From contig NZ_JABXKF010000064.1 of the NCBI RefSeq assembly GCF_017115165.1, positions 1-64,000 on the forward strand: DNA of 64,000 bases, written 5' to 3'. This document shows, one piece after another, positions 16,830 through 26,174 of this stretch. Each line of letters begins with the position of its first letter. The first letter of the stretch is position 1. The notes under the pieces are model-generated. The model saw only the letters and a program-made list of their open reading frames with translations, did not search any database and had not been told where the DNA came from. The position numbers were made by a program, and so were the translations under genes. The DNA comes from Nostoc sp. LPT (lineage in GTDB: Bacteria; Cyanobacteriota; Cyanobacteriia; Cyanobacteriales; Nostocaceae).

Positions 16830-17162
16830 ATGGTAGATGAATTTTTCCGAAAGGCGAAGGAGTTGCTTTTGGGGTCGAACGGCGAGCAAGCCGATCAAGA
16901 TGCCGAATTCCGCGATCGCAATGTACGTCCAGCCAGCGAAGATCCCTACGGCGACCCCGCAGATATCTCGTCTTACGGCAATGTTCGCCCAGCTAGTGAA
17001 GACCCCTACGGCGACCCCGCAGATATCTCGTCTTACGGCAATGTTCGCCCAGCTAGCGAAGATCCCTACGGCGACCCCGCAGACACAGGGGAGTATGGTG
17101 ACGTCCGCCCAGCCAGCGAAGACCCCTACGGCGACCCCGCAGATCAGGATTTCCGCCGTTAA
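16830..17162 (+). CDS. Small acidic protein made of 20-residue repeats
   Basis: After a short N-terminal helix (MVDEFFRKAKELLLG) the 110-residue product consists of four near-identical 20-residue units with core VRPASEDPYGDPAD, encoded by 60-bp DNA repeats at about 16920, 16980, 17040 and 17100. It is acidic and proline/glycine-rich, probably unstructured, and has no signal peptide. Similar EDPYGDPA-repeat proteins appear in cyanobacteria, but I know no function. AGGAG upstream of the ATG (about 16820) supports the start. Copy number of the unit could vary between strains. Confidence 0.75.
   Translation: MVDEFFRKAKELLLGSNGEQADQDAEFRDRNVRPASEDPYGDPADISSYGNVRPASEDPYGDPADISSYGNVRPASEDPYGDPADTGEYGDVRPASEDPYGDPADQDFRR
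16920..17147 (+). repeat. 60-bp in-frame tandem repeat, nearly four copies
   Basis: Units start at about 16920, 16980, 17040 and 17100; the second and third are almost identical and the fourth is incomplete. The shared core is GACCCCTACGGCGACCCCGC. The period is a multiple of three, so changes in copy number keep the reading frame. Confidence 0.9.
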
Positions 17163-17278
17163 CGCAAAACCTAACCTCCCAGCCTTCTTCTCTACCAGAA
17201 AATGGAGACAATTCAAAGCCTCTTTTTTAGAAGGGAAGAGGTTTTGAGAGGAATTTACAGATTTGATTTATAGGGTGA

Positions 17279-17319
17279 TAAAAAAAGGCAGCGGGATTAA
17301 AACCTACTGCCTTTTTTTG
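17279..17319. terminator. Bidirectional intrinsic terminator
   Basis: AAAAAAAGGCAG and CTGCCTTTTTTT form a stem around a loop of about 15 bases, with A- and T-runs on the two sides. It lies between the repeat-protein gene (+) and the malate dehydrogenase remnant (-) and could end transcripts from both sides. Confidence 0.7.
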
Positions 17320-17335
17320 CTGCTATTTTTACAAA

Positions 17336-17843
<508 letters not shown>

Positions 17844-17895
17844 GGAGTCCGAATAAATGCTGAATTCTGAATTCTGACTCCTGAATTATTTTTTA

Positions 17896-18111
17896 TTATT
17901 TAAACTCTTCGAGTTGATCCACACGTAACCAAATATTAGGTGTTGGCACTTTCCCAAACTTTATCAGGGCGTAATCACCTTTAATATCTACAATTTCGCC
18001 CTTGGTTTCAAACAAATAAGAAGGAAAGCGAGGATCACTGGCTTTAGCCTCCAGACTGTTTTCTAGTTTTTCGCGCACAGCGCGAACCATATCTCCTTTT
18101 TTGACTGCCAT
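17896..18111 (-). CDS. ndhO: NAD(P)H-quinone oxidoreductase subunit O
   Basis: The 71-residue protein ([48 protein letters not shown]) matches NdhO, a small cytoplasmic-side subunit of the cyanobacterial NDH-1 complex involved in respiration and cyclic electron flow. The start is placed at the ATG at 18111, preceded by GAGAGGAAA as a strong ribosome-binding site. A longer frame to 18150 adds 13 residues without family support. It lies 3' of mutM on the same strand with a palindromic repeat between them. Confidence 0.93.
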   Translation of the reverse strand: MAVKKGDMVRAVREKLENSLEAKASDPRFPSYLFETKGEIVDIKGDYALIKFGKVPTPNIWLRVDQLEEFK

Positions 18112-18190
18112 GATTTCCTCTCTCAAATTTATAACGTCTTTCACCTGCATTTTAAAAGAGTTCCGAGTTAGAAGTAAAAACTTTTAACTC

Positions 18191-18220
18191 CTGTAGAGAC
18201 GTGATTAATCGCATCTCTAC
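18191..18220. repeat. Palindromic repeat (GTAGAGACG...CGTCTCTAC type)
   Basis: GTAGAGACGTGATTAATCGC is followed by ATCTCTAC, an almost perfect palindrome. A second copy lies at 27071-27100. Both sit right after the stop codon of a minus-strand gene (mutM here, the COG0523 GTPase there), so they may act as transcript-end hairpins. Confidence 0.75.
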
Positions 18221-18222
18221 TC

Positions 18223-19089
18223 TTAATTCCTAACTCCTCGTAACGTTTGACACTCGGAGCAAAAATGACTAGATCGCCCAGCTAACCTAATCCGTTGAAT
18301 TGATGTACCACAAATTCGACAGGGTTCTCCAGCGCGGTTGTAAACCCAGGCTACACCACCATAATTGCCGTTAGTACCTTTGACATTTAAGAAATTACTA
18401 AATGTTGTACCACCAGCCTCAATGCTAGTTTCTAACACTTGAATGATGGCTATTCGCAAACGCTCAATTTGCTTTAGCTGCAAATCTATACACAAAGTTT
18501 TAGGTAAAATTCCACTCTTAAACAGGGCTTCATCGGCATAAATGTTACCTAATCCCGCCACCACCGATTGATCTAGTAGCGCAGTCTTAATTGAACGGCG
18601 GCGGTTTTGGAGTTTGCTTGTTAGATATTCAACAGTGAATTCGGGTGAAAATGGATCTGCTGCCAGTTTTGCCAAACCAGTCATAATACTTTCTACAGCA
18701 ACACCAGGCGGAACCCACCATATTTTACCGAAGGTACGCTGATCGACAAAGCGTAATTCCTGCTGTTCTCCAAAGAATAATCTAACCCGCGTGTGCTTGT
18801 GTAATGGTTCATCTCGATGCAGCCATAGTAATTGACCGGTCATTCGCAGATGAACCCCTAGCCAACTGGTTGATGAAGGGGAAGATGAGGAGAGTTCGGC
18901 CAGGAGATATTTACCGCGACGATGCCAAGTAGCGATCGCATATTTTTCAATTCCACCAACAAACTCACCAACAGAAAACGGGTAGGCGATGGTGCGATCA
19001 AGCAACACATCTCCTCCCGTGATTTCTTGGTTGAGGGTCAATTGATTTAGACCTCTTCGGACTGTTTCAACTTCAGGCAGTTCGGGCAT
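18223..19089 (-). CDS. mutM: Formamidopyrimidine-DNA glycosylase
   Basis: The 288-residue enzyme removes 8-oxoguanine and other oxidised purines in base excision repair. The mature N-terminus PELPEVETVRRGL carries the catalytic Pro2 and Glu3. The helix-two-turn-helix region (LLDQSVVAGLGNIYADEALF) lies near residues 170-190, and a C-terminal zinc finger CxxC-x16-CxxC (CRIC ... CSEC) ends the protein. Length is slightly above the E. coli enzyme and normal for cyanobacteria. ndhO follows downstream and psaE lies upstream, all on the minus strand but with gaps suggesting separate promoters. Confidence 0.96.
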   Translation of the reverse strand: MPELPEVETVRRGLNQLTLNQEITGGDVLLDRTIAYPFSVGEFVGGIEKYAIATWHRRGKYLLAELSSSSPSSTSWLGVHLRMTGQLLWLHRDEPLHKHTRVRLFFGEQQELRFVDQRTFGKIWWVPPGVAVESIMTGLAKLAADPFSPEFTVEYLTSKLQNRRRSIKTALLDQSVVAGLGNIYADEALFKSGILPKTLCIDLQLKQIERLRIAIIQVLETSIEAGGTTFSNFLNVKGTNGNYGGVAWVYNRAGEPCRICGTSIQRIRLAGRSSHFCSECQTLRGVRN

Positions 19090-19341
19090 TCAAGCTGAGT
19101 TAACCAGGCAATTGTGATTTATTTGAGGAATCGAGGAAGAAGAGATGGAGTAGTAACTTACATAGCCGTATATGACTCGTATTACTACCCAAAAGAAACC
19201 GTAAATACCCGCAGGGCGGCTCTCGGAGATTAGGGTAGGCTAGGACAAAGAATGAATGAACTGAAAATTTCAGACTTCATACTTCAGACTTTAAGACTAC
19301 CCTTCATCATCGCATCAAACAACCCCCTTCTAGCTTTGCAG

Positions 19342-19557
19342 CTATTTTTTCGGTGCTTTAGCCTTTGGTGCTTCAACCTCGACTAATTCATCTTGGGCAA
19401 AGTTGTTGGTATTGATACCAGAGTAATTTACCTTTTCAAAGCGGACAATTACTGGGTATTTGATGCCGCTTTGGTCGATGGAAGCCACAGTTCCTAGATC
19501 CTGAAACCAGTAGGATTCAGGGCGGAGAATACGTACTTTAGAACCACGTTGAACCAT
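19342..19557 (-). CDS. psaE: Photosystem I subunit IV
   Basis: The 71-residue protein ([44 protein letters not shown]) is PsaE, an SH3-like stromal-side subunit of photosystem I that helps ferredoxin docking and cyclic electron flow. The C-terminus is lysine/alanine-rich (APKAKAPKK), as in other Nostoc PsaE. AAGGGAAAA before the ATG is a good ribosome-binding site. The gene is monocistronic by its spacing. Confidence 0.97.
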   Translation of the reverse strand: MVQRGSKVRILRPESYWFQDLGTVASIDQSGIKYPVIVRFEKVNYSGINTNNFAQDELVEVEAPKAKAPKK

Positions 19558-19833
19558 GATTATTTTCCCTTTTAGTTATCAATCGCCAATCTAGAGGGCT
19601 AATTGATTTCACTCTACAACCTCAAGGTCGCAGCAAGAGTCTTTGTTAAGTTATTTGTCTAAATTGGGGAGTGGGGAATGGGGAATAGGGAATGGGAAAT
19701 GGAGTGAGCATTGAATATTAGTTATTCTTTCTCCCTTATCTCCCAAAGCCGAATTTAAAACTGTATTAGATTCTCCTTGACAAGGCACATGTTATAGTGT
19801 ACCTTCGTTCGCAAACAGTTATTTTGTAGAAGC

Positions 19834-20418
19834 TTATGTTTTAGTTAAGACAAACACACTTCCCTCATTACCTCTGCCGATCCGCAGGTCGTTATCTATA
19901 TAAGTGATATCTAACCAGCCTTGCTGTTTGTCACTGTTTATAGCAACATCAATTCCGGGAAATTTTCTACCTGCTTCAATTTGTTGGATAAAAGTTACCG
20001 GAGAATTGTATTCTATTAAACGTTGTAAGCCGATAATAGAACGCTCAAATTTCACTTGGACACGTCGACCTGAAACTGGCTCAAATTTAGCAGCAACGCT
20101 GACTAACCCTTCTAAATAAGGTAAGCCATAAATCTCAGCTATGTTGTAAACACTGGTTGTCTCTACCCGGATACACTGATAGATTTGACCTAGTTTGCAT
20201 AAAGGTAAACGATCTAAGTTTAAAAGAGACTTGCTAGTGGTGTATAGTAATCGCCAATTGCCATCTAGCAAATTACTAGCTTCCACCGGACGGGGTGTAG
20301 GATTAAAGTCTTCTAAGTTGGCGATCGCGATTAAGATAGCCTGTTTCTGTTCTTCGGTCGCCAGTAGACCGCGATTAGTAAGTGCGATCGCATCCATAAG
20401 AGCCGCTTTTGGCATCAT
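19834..20418 (-). CDS. PAP/fibrillin family protein
   Basis: The 194-residue product has the PAP/fibrillin (plastoglobulin) pattern: DGNWRLLYTTSKSLLNLDRLPL near residue 55, VYNIAEIYGLPYLEGLVSVAAKFEP in the middle and DIDNDLRIGRG-like (TYIDNDLRIGRGNEGSVFVL) at the end. These lipocalin-like proteins associate with thylakoids and lipid droplets and may bind small lipophilic molecules; the cyanobacterial role is not settled. Start and length are normal. It is divergent from the DUF3134 gene. Confidence 0.88.
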   Translation of the reverse strand: MMPKAALMDAIALTNRGLLATEEQKQAILIAIANLEDFNPTPRPVEASNLLDGNWRLLYTTSKSLLNLDRLPLCKLGQIYQCIRVETTSVYNIAEIYGLPYLEGLVSVAAKFEPVSGRRVQVKFERSIIGLQRLIEYNSPVTFIQQIEAGRKFPGIDVAINSDKQQGWLDITYIDNDLRIGRGNEGSVFVLTKT

Positions 20419-20662
20419 CGCCTGTCACCTCAAAAATCATTCACTTTCCATCAGCATAAACAAGATATTCATGACATATATGTAGAGCCATAAAAATTAC
20501 TAAGAATCGCTTGACTTAAGCCTTATGCTTATTAAATAAAAAAATTTCTATCTGAATGCGGATTTATCAACTAAAGGGTTGAAAAGATAACTAAATTAAT
20601 CCGTGTCAAGTGATAGACTCTAAATGTCAACTTACGTAAACCTTTTCTTGTCCTCACTCGAT

Positions 20663-20905
20663 ATGTTGAACTCTCCATTACGTGAAGAACCCCGTAACCA
20701 GCGAGCCGATGTCATCCCCCTAAAGCCAGAGTCTTCTTTGTTGGATTGGTTACAAAACAACGGTCGCATCATCGCGCGTGACGTTCACGAACCGGATTTT
20801 CAAGCTGACGAAGAAGGAATAGACTCCTTAATGGGTGTAGAAGATGGAATTGGCTACGACCTCGATGATGATGATGATGATGATATAGGAATCGCTGAGA
20901 ATTAG
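20663..20905 (+). CDS. DUF3134 family small acidic protein
   Basis: The product (MLNSPLREEPRNQRADVIPL, SLLDWLQNNGRIIARDVHEP, then an aspartate run) matches the cyanobacterial DUF3134 family of unknown function. I choose the ATG at 20663 (80 residues) because the family begins MLNSPLREEPR; an upstream ATG at 20624 adds 13 unsupported residues. The C-terminal run of seven aspartates is encoded by a GATGATG repeat. A 7-bp hairpin (20916-20939) follows the stop. mraY starts 79 bases downstream on the same strand. Confidence 0.8.
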   Translation: MLNSPLREEPRNQRADVIPLKPESSLLDWLQNNGRIIARDVHEPDFQADEEGIDSLMGVEDGIGYDLDDDDDDDIGIAEN

Positions 20906-20984
20906 CCTTTTCAGGCTAGGGACTTGGTAGTATCCCTAGTTAATGGTATTCAATTTTATAAGTGTGGAGTGAAGGGAAACTTCT

Positions 20985-22088
20985 GTGGACGCTAAATTAT
21001 CTCCTGAGCAAGGATTAAATATTTCTGGAATCGCTCTAGCCTCTTTATTAGCCGTAGGGCTAGGCACAACAGCATTTTTCTTGGATTCGATCGCCAATCG
21101 GCTACCTTGGCAAAGTATGTCGTTAACCCTACCACTGCTGTTGTGTGCGTTGGGTTCAGGTGTGGTGGGCTATTGGGTAATACCTTTACTTCAAGCACTT
21201 AAAACTGGACAAATAATTCGCGAAGATGGGCCCCAGGCTCATCTCAAAAAGGCAGGCACTCCCACAATGGGCGGTATATTTTTTATACCTGTATCTGTTC
21301 TGCTTGCTTGTATATTGTCTAACTTTTCTAAAGAGGTGCTTGCAGTTTCGGCTTTGACAATCAGCTACGGATTGATTGGCTGGCTCGACGATTGGCAAAT
21401 TCTGCGCCGTAAATCAAATAAAGGTATATCTCCACAAACAAAACTGGCTTTGCAGGTGAGTTTTGCGGCTATGTTTTGTCTATGGCTGATGTTTAATCAA
21501 CCTTCTAATATTACAAATATTGCTTTGCCTTGGGTGAGCTTCACACTACCCTTAGGATTTCTATTTTGGCCTTTAGCAGGTTTTGTACTAGTTGCAGAAA
21601 GCAATGCGACTAATTTAACAGATGGTATTGATGGTTTGGCAGCAGGAACAGTTGCGATCGCACTTTTGGCATTAGGTGCTCTAGTCGCGCCTACAGCACC
21701 AGGATTGATGGTTTTCTGTGCTGCTTTAAGTGGTGGGTGCTTAGGTTTCTTAGCCCATAATCGTAACCCAGCCCGCGTTTTCATGGGAGATACTGGTTCC
21801 CTTGCACTGGGAGGAGCTTTAGCTGCTGTTGCACTCTTGACAAACACCTTAATAGGTCTGTTTATTCTCAGTGGTATCTTCTTTGTAGAAACCCTTTCGG
21901 TGATGGCACAGGTAAGTTATTACAAAGCCACAAAAGGCCCCGATGGCAAAGGCAAACGTCTCTTCAAAATGGCACCCTTACACCATCATTTAGAACTTAC
22001 TGGCTGGTCAGAATTGCAAGTAGTGGGAGTATTTTATATAATCGCTGCGATTTTGGCTGCAATTTGTTTAGCAATCGCTCCATTCTGA
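20985..22088 (+). CDS. mraY: Phospho-N-acetylmuramoyl-pentapeptide-transferase
   Basis: The 367-residue integral membrane enzyme transfers phospho-MurNAc-pentapeptide to undecaprenyl phosphate, giving lipid I at the inner face of the plasma membrane. It shows about ten hydrophobic segments and the family motifs KAGTPTMGGIFFI, IGWLDDWQ (aspartate pair), NATNLTDGIDGLAAG and MGDTGSLALGGAL, with the histidine motif APLHHHLELTGW near the C-terminus. The start is a GTG at 20985. A strong intrinsic terminator follows 24 bases after the stop codon. No other cell-wall gene is adjacent. Confidence 0.96.
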   Translation: MDAKLSPEQGLNISGIALASLLAVGLGTTAFFLDSIANRLPWQSMSLTLPLLLCALGSGVVGYWVIPLLQALKTGQIIREDGPQAHLKKAGTPTMGGIFFIPVSVLLACILSNFSKEVLAVSALTISYGLIGWLDDWQILRRKSNKGISPQTKLALQVSFAAMFCLWLMFNQPSNITNIALPWVSFTLPLGFLFWPLAGFVLVAESNATNLTDGIDGLAAGTVAIALLALGALVAPTAPGLMVFCAALSGGCLGFLAHNRNPARVFMGDTGSLALGGALAAVALLTNTLIGLFILSGIFFVETLSVMAQVSYYKATKGPDGKGKRLFKMAPLHHHLELTGWSELQVVGVFYIIAAILAAICLAIAPF

Positions 22089-22112
22089 ATGTTTTAAAAA
22101 CTGCTTGAATAT

Positions 22113-22150
22113 AAAAAACAACTCCCACATCTTCAGGGAGTTGTTTTTTT
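22113..22150 (+). terminator. Intrinsic terminator of mraY
   Basis: AAAAAACAACTCCC (22113-22126) pairs perfectly over 14 bases with GGGAGTTGTTTTTT (22136-22149) around a nine-base loop, ending in a T-run. It could also work in the opposite direction for the diguanylate cyclase gene, which ends at 22444. Confidence 0.9.
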
Positions 22151-22443
22151 ATAGGTAATATTTATAAGTTTCTGATTTTTATGCCAACTGAAGCACAAAG
22201 GATAGTCATGGAGTCAATCTAAAATCTAAAATTGTTTGACCAGAAAAAAAAGGTACAAGCCCCTAAATTTATTTATGGAAAAGAAAAAAATGTGTTTCGA
22301 GACACGTAGTGTAAGAAATACAGCATCCTCTAACTCAAGCCCCGAAATTTATTTATGGGGTTCAAAATGTTTGACTTTTGACTTTTGACTTTTGACTTCC
22401 CCGAAGGGGCTGACCGCTTCCAGTGTTCTGAATTCTTTATTTT
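22151..22443. other. Intergenic repeats between mraY and the diguanylate cyclase gene
   Basis: With the terminator just before it, this gap has no gene. It contains a direct repeat (CAAGCCCCTAAATTTATTTATGG at about 22257 and a near copy at about 22338) and a heptamer tract of TTTTGAC units near 22370-22400, followed by the hairpin CCCCGAAGGGG. These are dispersed-repeat features. Confidence 0.6.
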
Positions 22444-24195
22444 TCAATTATAGGTATTTACATATTCCCTAACTCGATTCTTCCCTGTTCGCTTTGCCTC
22501 AAGCATCGCTTGATTTGCCCGATTTAGAAAATCCTTAACCGTAATCCCTGGTTCTGATACAGCTATTCCAAAAGAAGCGGTGATGCTTTCAAGGAGGCGA
22601 TCGCCGTCTCTCAATTGCATTTGTTCAATATCTAATCTTAGTTGTTCTACTCGCTTCCTGAGCGTTTCCAGTGTTATGTTAGGCATCACAATTACAAATT
22701 CTTCACCACCCCATCTGCAAGCAATGTCAAAGGAGCGAATAGATTTTAACAGTAACTTTGCTAATCCCTGGAGAACAATGTTAGCAGTCACGTGCCCATA
22801 ACGCGAGTTGTAAGATTTGAAGTTATCGATATCAAGGAAAATAATACTAAGAGGTTGTCCCGATCGTTCAGCTTCCGCTAGCCTTTGTTCCGTTATGCTT
22901 TGCATATAATTTTGATTGAATAGTTGGGTCATCCCATCCCGCAAATTCTCATGGATTAGACGCTGTTTTATCGATAAATTATTTATTGCAAAGCCTAATG
23001 TTCTAGCAATAATCTCAGTAATTTGTTGAGCTTCTGGACTGATTTCTTCAAGTGCATTGATGTGTAATATCCCAATTACTTCACCTTGTGCAAAAAATGG
23101 AACACACAAATGTGTGCCGCTAACAGGCTGTATTAAATGACTACACATTAATCCTGAATTACAAGGCGATAAAAGGTTTAATTTTCCTCTCCGCAATGCC
23201 CAACAATCAGATAGTGAAAATATTTCTTTACTGCTTCTTTTACTTCCCCAAAAACTATTCATCTGAACATAATTCTTGGAATTAGCAACTATATTGATAC
23301 AACCACTCATATTAGGAAATAGCTGGGAAAAAGTTAAAGCAACTATTTGATATACCTCATCTTTAGACTCACAGGAATAAAGCATATCCGTCATATCTGA
23401 GAGATATATAAGTTCTCGTTTTTTTGCCTCTAATTCCAGTGTTTTTTCTTCTAGCTGCTGATTTAGCTCAGTGAGCGATCGCCGTGCTTCTATGGATTCT
23501 GTAATATCGATACTGATCCCACCAATGCGGTAAGCGCCCGTTGCGTAATCGTTAAACGGAAACTTAAATGATAGCCAGTAACACGGCTGATCGTTACCAG
23601 GTATCTTTACCTCTTCAATCAGCTTCAAGGGGCGTAGAGTTTTCAAAACGACTTGCTCGTTTTCCATTACCCGCCGCCCCTCTTCTGGATCTGGCAAGAA
23701 TTCACTAGTCGTTTTCCCCAACCATTCTTGTGGATCTACCGAAAATCTAGACTGTATCTCCTGGTTGTAGTAAAGCATTCTAGATTGCTCATCTTTGATA
23801 TAGGCTGCAAACGGACCCTGATCTAGAAATAGCTGTTGTATCTGCTGGCTGTGTTGAAGTTCACGGGTATCTTCTTGAGATTTGGCGATCGCCCGTACAA
23901 TTTGATAACCGATTGGCATCAGGTAGACTAAAGCAGCTAAGGAAATCAACGCTATTAAGTCGAGCACAGCTAAGTGCAGCAAGGACACTGGCACATGTAA
24001 CTCAAAAATCGCCAAAAGATGATGAAATCCGCGAGATAGTACGAATCCACCTAATAAGAAAAAAGCTAGTTTATACTTAGAAGGGATAGTTGCCTTAGTT
24101 TTCGCAAAGAAAATCCCTATTACTATAGAGATGCCAAAGTAGGAAAATGCAGTGATCCAGTGAGCAATGATGCAATTCCAGTAAATAGGCTGCAT
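22444..24195 (-). CDS. Membrane PAS-GAF diguanylate cyclase with ethylene-receptor-like N-terminus
   Basis: The 583-residue protein starts with three membrane helices (residues about 8-100), followed by a PAS domain (about 125-245, QLFLDQGPFAAYIKDE), a coiled-coil linker, a GAF domain (about 270-410) and a GGDEF domain with RWGGEEF at 494-500. RSFD at 487-490, five residues before the GGEEF, is an RxxD inhibitory site, so product feedback by c-di-GMP is likely. The membrane part resembles the ethylene-binding domain of plant ETR1: Tyr19 and His58 align with Tyr32 and His69, but His12 and Ser54 replace Asp25 and Cys65. The signal is therefore uncertain. Confidence 0.88.
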   Translation of the reverse strand: MQPIYWNCIIAHWITAFSYFGISIVIGIFFAKTKATIPSKYKLAFFLLGGFVLSRGFHHLLAIFELHVPVSLLHLAVLDLIALISLAALVYLMPIGYQIVRAIAKSQEDTRELQHSQQIQQLFLDQGPFAAYIKDEQSRMLYYNQEIQSRFSVDPQEWLGKTTSEFLPDPEEGRRVMENEQVVLKTLRPLKLIEEVKIPGNDQPCYWLSFKFPFNDYATGAYRIGGISIDITESIEARRSLTELNQQLEEKTLELEAKKRELIYLSDMTDMLYSCESKDEVYQIVALTFSQLFPNMSGCINIVANSKNYVQMNSFWGSKRSSKEIFSLSDCWALRRGKLNLLSPCNSGLMCSHLIQPVSGTHLCVPFFAQGEVIGILHINALEEISPEAQQITEIIARTLGFAINNLSIKQRLIHENLRDGMTQLFNQNYMQSITEQRLAEAERSGQPLSIIFLDIDNFKSYNSRYGHVTANIVLQGLAKLLLKSIRSFDIACRWGGEEFVIVMPNITLETLRKRVEQLRLDIEQMQLRDGDRLLESITASFGIAVSEPGITVKDFLNRANQAMLEAKRTGKNRVREYVNTYN

Positions 24196-24533
24196 TGATA
24201 ACCTGATATTAACATTTCATCTACTTCACTATATTTCTGGGTAGTCTCAAGATGTAACTATAGAAGGGATGAGTTACAATGCCTCAAGCTTTAGTTTTAT
24301 CTTACTCAATGCTGAGTTAGGAAATAGTATTCAGTACTGATGTACTTGGTAATAAGCTAATAATCATTCAAATTGCATCCCTATATCTTTTGCAACTTCC
24401 GCGTCAGAGCATCTTTCTAAAGCTAAAGATTATACAATTACAAAGCGGATTAGTTTAGCAATTCCCCTTTTGGGCGGTCTTTTAACTCAGCATTCTGCAT
24501 AAAAGTTCTTATGGTAACTTTCGGAACGGCTGC
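24196..24533. other. Intergenic region, no gene seen
   Basis: The gap between the diguanylate cyclase start and the moaB stop shows no convincing open frame, hairpin terminator or named repeat. It probably holds the promoter of the diguanylate cyclase gene near 24200-24260. Confidence 0.4.
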
Positions 24534-25043
24534 TTATTTCACCCCCTTACAAACCTGACTTACCAAGTGAGTGAGTTCGGGTAAAATCAGTTTTTCCATT
24601 GCCAGGCGCACAGCATTACTGGAACCAGGAAGCGAGAAGATTAATTTATCTTGATAAACACCAGCAACAGCACGAGAAGCGATCGCCCGCGAACCAATTT
24701 CTTGATAACTTAAAAAACGAAATAACTCACCAAATCCCGGCAAAGTTTTGTCCAGTAACTTCTCAATGGCATCGTAGGTAGTATCTCTTGGTGCAATACC
24801 TGTACCACCATTGAAGATTACAGCATCCAAATTTGAGCTTTTGCCCAGATTTTCTATCTGCCTTTGAATTTGTGCTGGTTCATCTTTGATAATCGTGTAC
24901 GCTGCTACAGCATGGTTAGCACCAAGGAGTAACTGCTGAATTAGCTGACCACTTTTGTCTGTTTCCAAAGTGCGTGTATCGCTGACAGTAACTACAGTAC
25001 AAGTTACTAGAACTCCAGGCGAGTCTGGATGAGGTTGTGGCAT
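24534..25043 (-). CDS. moaB: Molybdenum cofactor biosynthesis protein MoaB/MogA family
   Basis: The 169-residue protein matches the MoaB/MogA fold, which adenylylates molybdopterin before molybdenum insertion. Visible motifs are [15 protein letters not shown] near residue 19, [13 protein letters not shown] near 77 (the substrate-binding GGTG) and [13 protein letters not shown] near 140. It supplies the cofactor for enzymes such as nitrate reductase. No other moa or moe gene is nearby. Start [10 protein letters not shown] gives a short extra N-terminal tail common in cyanobacteria. Confidence 0.9.
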   Translation of the reverse strand: MPQPHPDSPGVLVTCTVVTVSDTRTLETDKSGQLIQQLLLGANHAVAAYTIIKDEPAQIQRQIENLGKSSNLDAVIFNGGTGIAPRDTTYDAIEKLLDKTLPGFGELFRFLSYQEIGSRAIASRAVAGVYQDKLIFSLPGSSNAVRLAMEKLILPELTHLVSQVCKGVK

Positions 25044-25122
25044 TATATGTCACTCATGTACTTTTAATAATCGATAATTGGGCATGGTAAATAGCGCATT
25101 CATTGAACATGACAATTACCAA

Positions 25123-25154
25123 TGCCCTATGCCCTATGCCCTATGCCCTATGCC
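25123..25154. repeat. Heptamer tandem repeat TGCCCTA
   Basis: Four and a half exact copies of TGCCCTA lie directly 3' of psb28, between psb28 and moaB. It is a short tandemly repeated sequence of the Nostoc type. Confidence 0.9.
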
Positions 25155-25489
25155 TCATTTTTGCTCAATCCCAGATCGTTTTCTTCAGCATACCGCTCCA
25201 TGAAACGCATGAAGCGATCCCATTCTTGGACAGATTTCATTACGTAAAGTGCTTCTAATTCTTCCGGTTTCCCGTTAATAAATTTAGCCTTAACTTCACG
25301 GGTAATTATTTCGCCTTCTTCGTCAATCAAGTACATCCCGGTAATATCTTCGGTGGTACCTTGATCTAAAATTTTCGGATTCGTAAAAATAAACGTCGCT
25401 GTACCACTGTCGCCAGTGCGCGATCGCGTTAAGCGCACATCTGGAATTACCTCTTCGTCAAGACCTCTAGAAAACTGGATTTTCGCCAT
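25148..25489 (-). CDS. psb28: Photosystem II assembly factor Psb28
   Basis: The 113-residue protein ([64 protein letters not shown]) is Psb28, which binds the cytoplasmic side of PSII assembly intermediates near CP47 and protects them during assembly and repair. Length and both ends are normal. The last codons and the stop overlap the start of a TGCCCTA heptamer tract, suggesting that the repeat grew up to the end of the gene. Confidence 0.95.
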   Translation of the reverse strand: MAKIQFSRGLDEEVIPDVRLTRSRTGDSGTATFIFTNPKILDQGTTEDITGMYLIDEEGEIITREVKAKFINGKPEELEALYVMKSVQEWDRFMRFMERYAEENDLGLSKNEA

Positions 25490-25592
25490 GATGAATGAAT
25501 TTAAACTTTTGTGATGGTTAATTTAATATTCTCTCATCAATTAGAACACCACAGTCTAGAGGCTACTGTTATTCAGTTTTTAGTGTATATAC

Positions 25593-26045
25593 TTAAATCG
25601 CTTCTTTTTCAAGTAACAAAGTTACGGGTCCATCGTTTTCAATTATAACTTGCATCATTGCACCAAATTTACCTGTTTCTACCTGTAACCCGCTAGCTTT
25701 TAACTTGGTAACAAAACGATTATACAAATCTTCTGCCGATTGGGGAGCGGCTGAACGGTCAAAAGAAGGACGGCGACCTTTGTGACAGTCACCATAAAGT
25801 GTAAACTGACTAATTACTAACAAATCGCCGCCAATTTCTTGTATAGATTTTTGCCAACGATCGTCTCCTTCTTCGTCAGTAAACAGCCGCAATTCTAAGC
25901 ACTTACGCACCATCCAGTCGATTTCAACATCAGTATCGGTATTAGCTATACCTACAAGCAAATTTAGCCCCCGCCCAATTTTGCCGACAATTTTACCATT
26001 AACTGTAACTTGAGATGATTTAACTCGCTGGATAACAACGCGCAT
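25593..26045 (-). CDS. dtd: D-aminoacyl-tRNA deacylase
   Basis: The 150-residue enzyme hydrolyses D-amino acids (and glycine) from mischarged tRNAs. [13 protein letters not shown] at the start, [17 protein letters not shown] near residue 78 and [10 protein letters not shown] near 137, carrying the Gly-Pro cross-subunit motif, identify DTD. Length is standard. It is transcribed divergently from the Rpn-type gene that starts 130 bases away. Confidence 0.95.
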   Translation of the reverse strand: MRVVIQRVKSSQVTVNGKIVGKIGRGLNLLVGIANTDTDVEIDWMVRKCLELRLFTDEEGDDRWQKSIQEIGGDLLVISQFTLYGDCHKGRRPSFDRSAAPQSAEDLYNRFVTKLKASGLQVETGKFGAMMQVIIENDGPVTLLLEKEAI

Positions 26046-26174
26046 TTTAATCTAAACGTTCATCAATGTTTCAATTTTAGAGTAATGTCTACCACTGGCT
26101 ATTGAGCGTGGCATTTTTAAACGGCAAATTAAATATAGAAACAATGAACGCTTACCACTTGATAAAATCTCTTA

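Noticed and set aside
16731..17216. Minus-strand frame of 161 codons opposite the repeat gene
   Set aside because: Repetitive hydrophobic product arising from the antisense of the 60-bp units; no signal or family support.
16837..17247. Overlapping plus-strand frame of 136 codons across the 60-bp repeats
   Set aside because: It is a shadow of the repeat gene: a 60-bp period keeps all three frames open. The frame with the ribosome-binding site and the acidic EDPYGDPA product is preferred.
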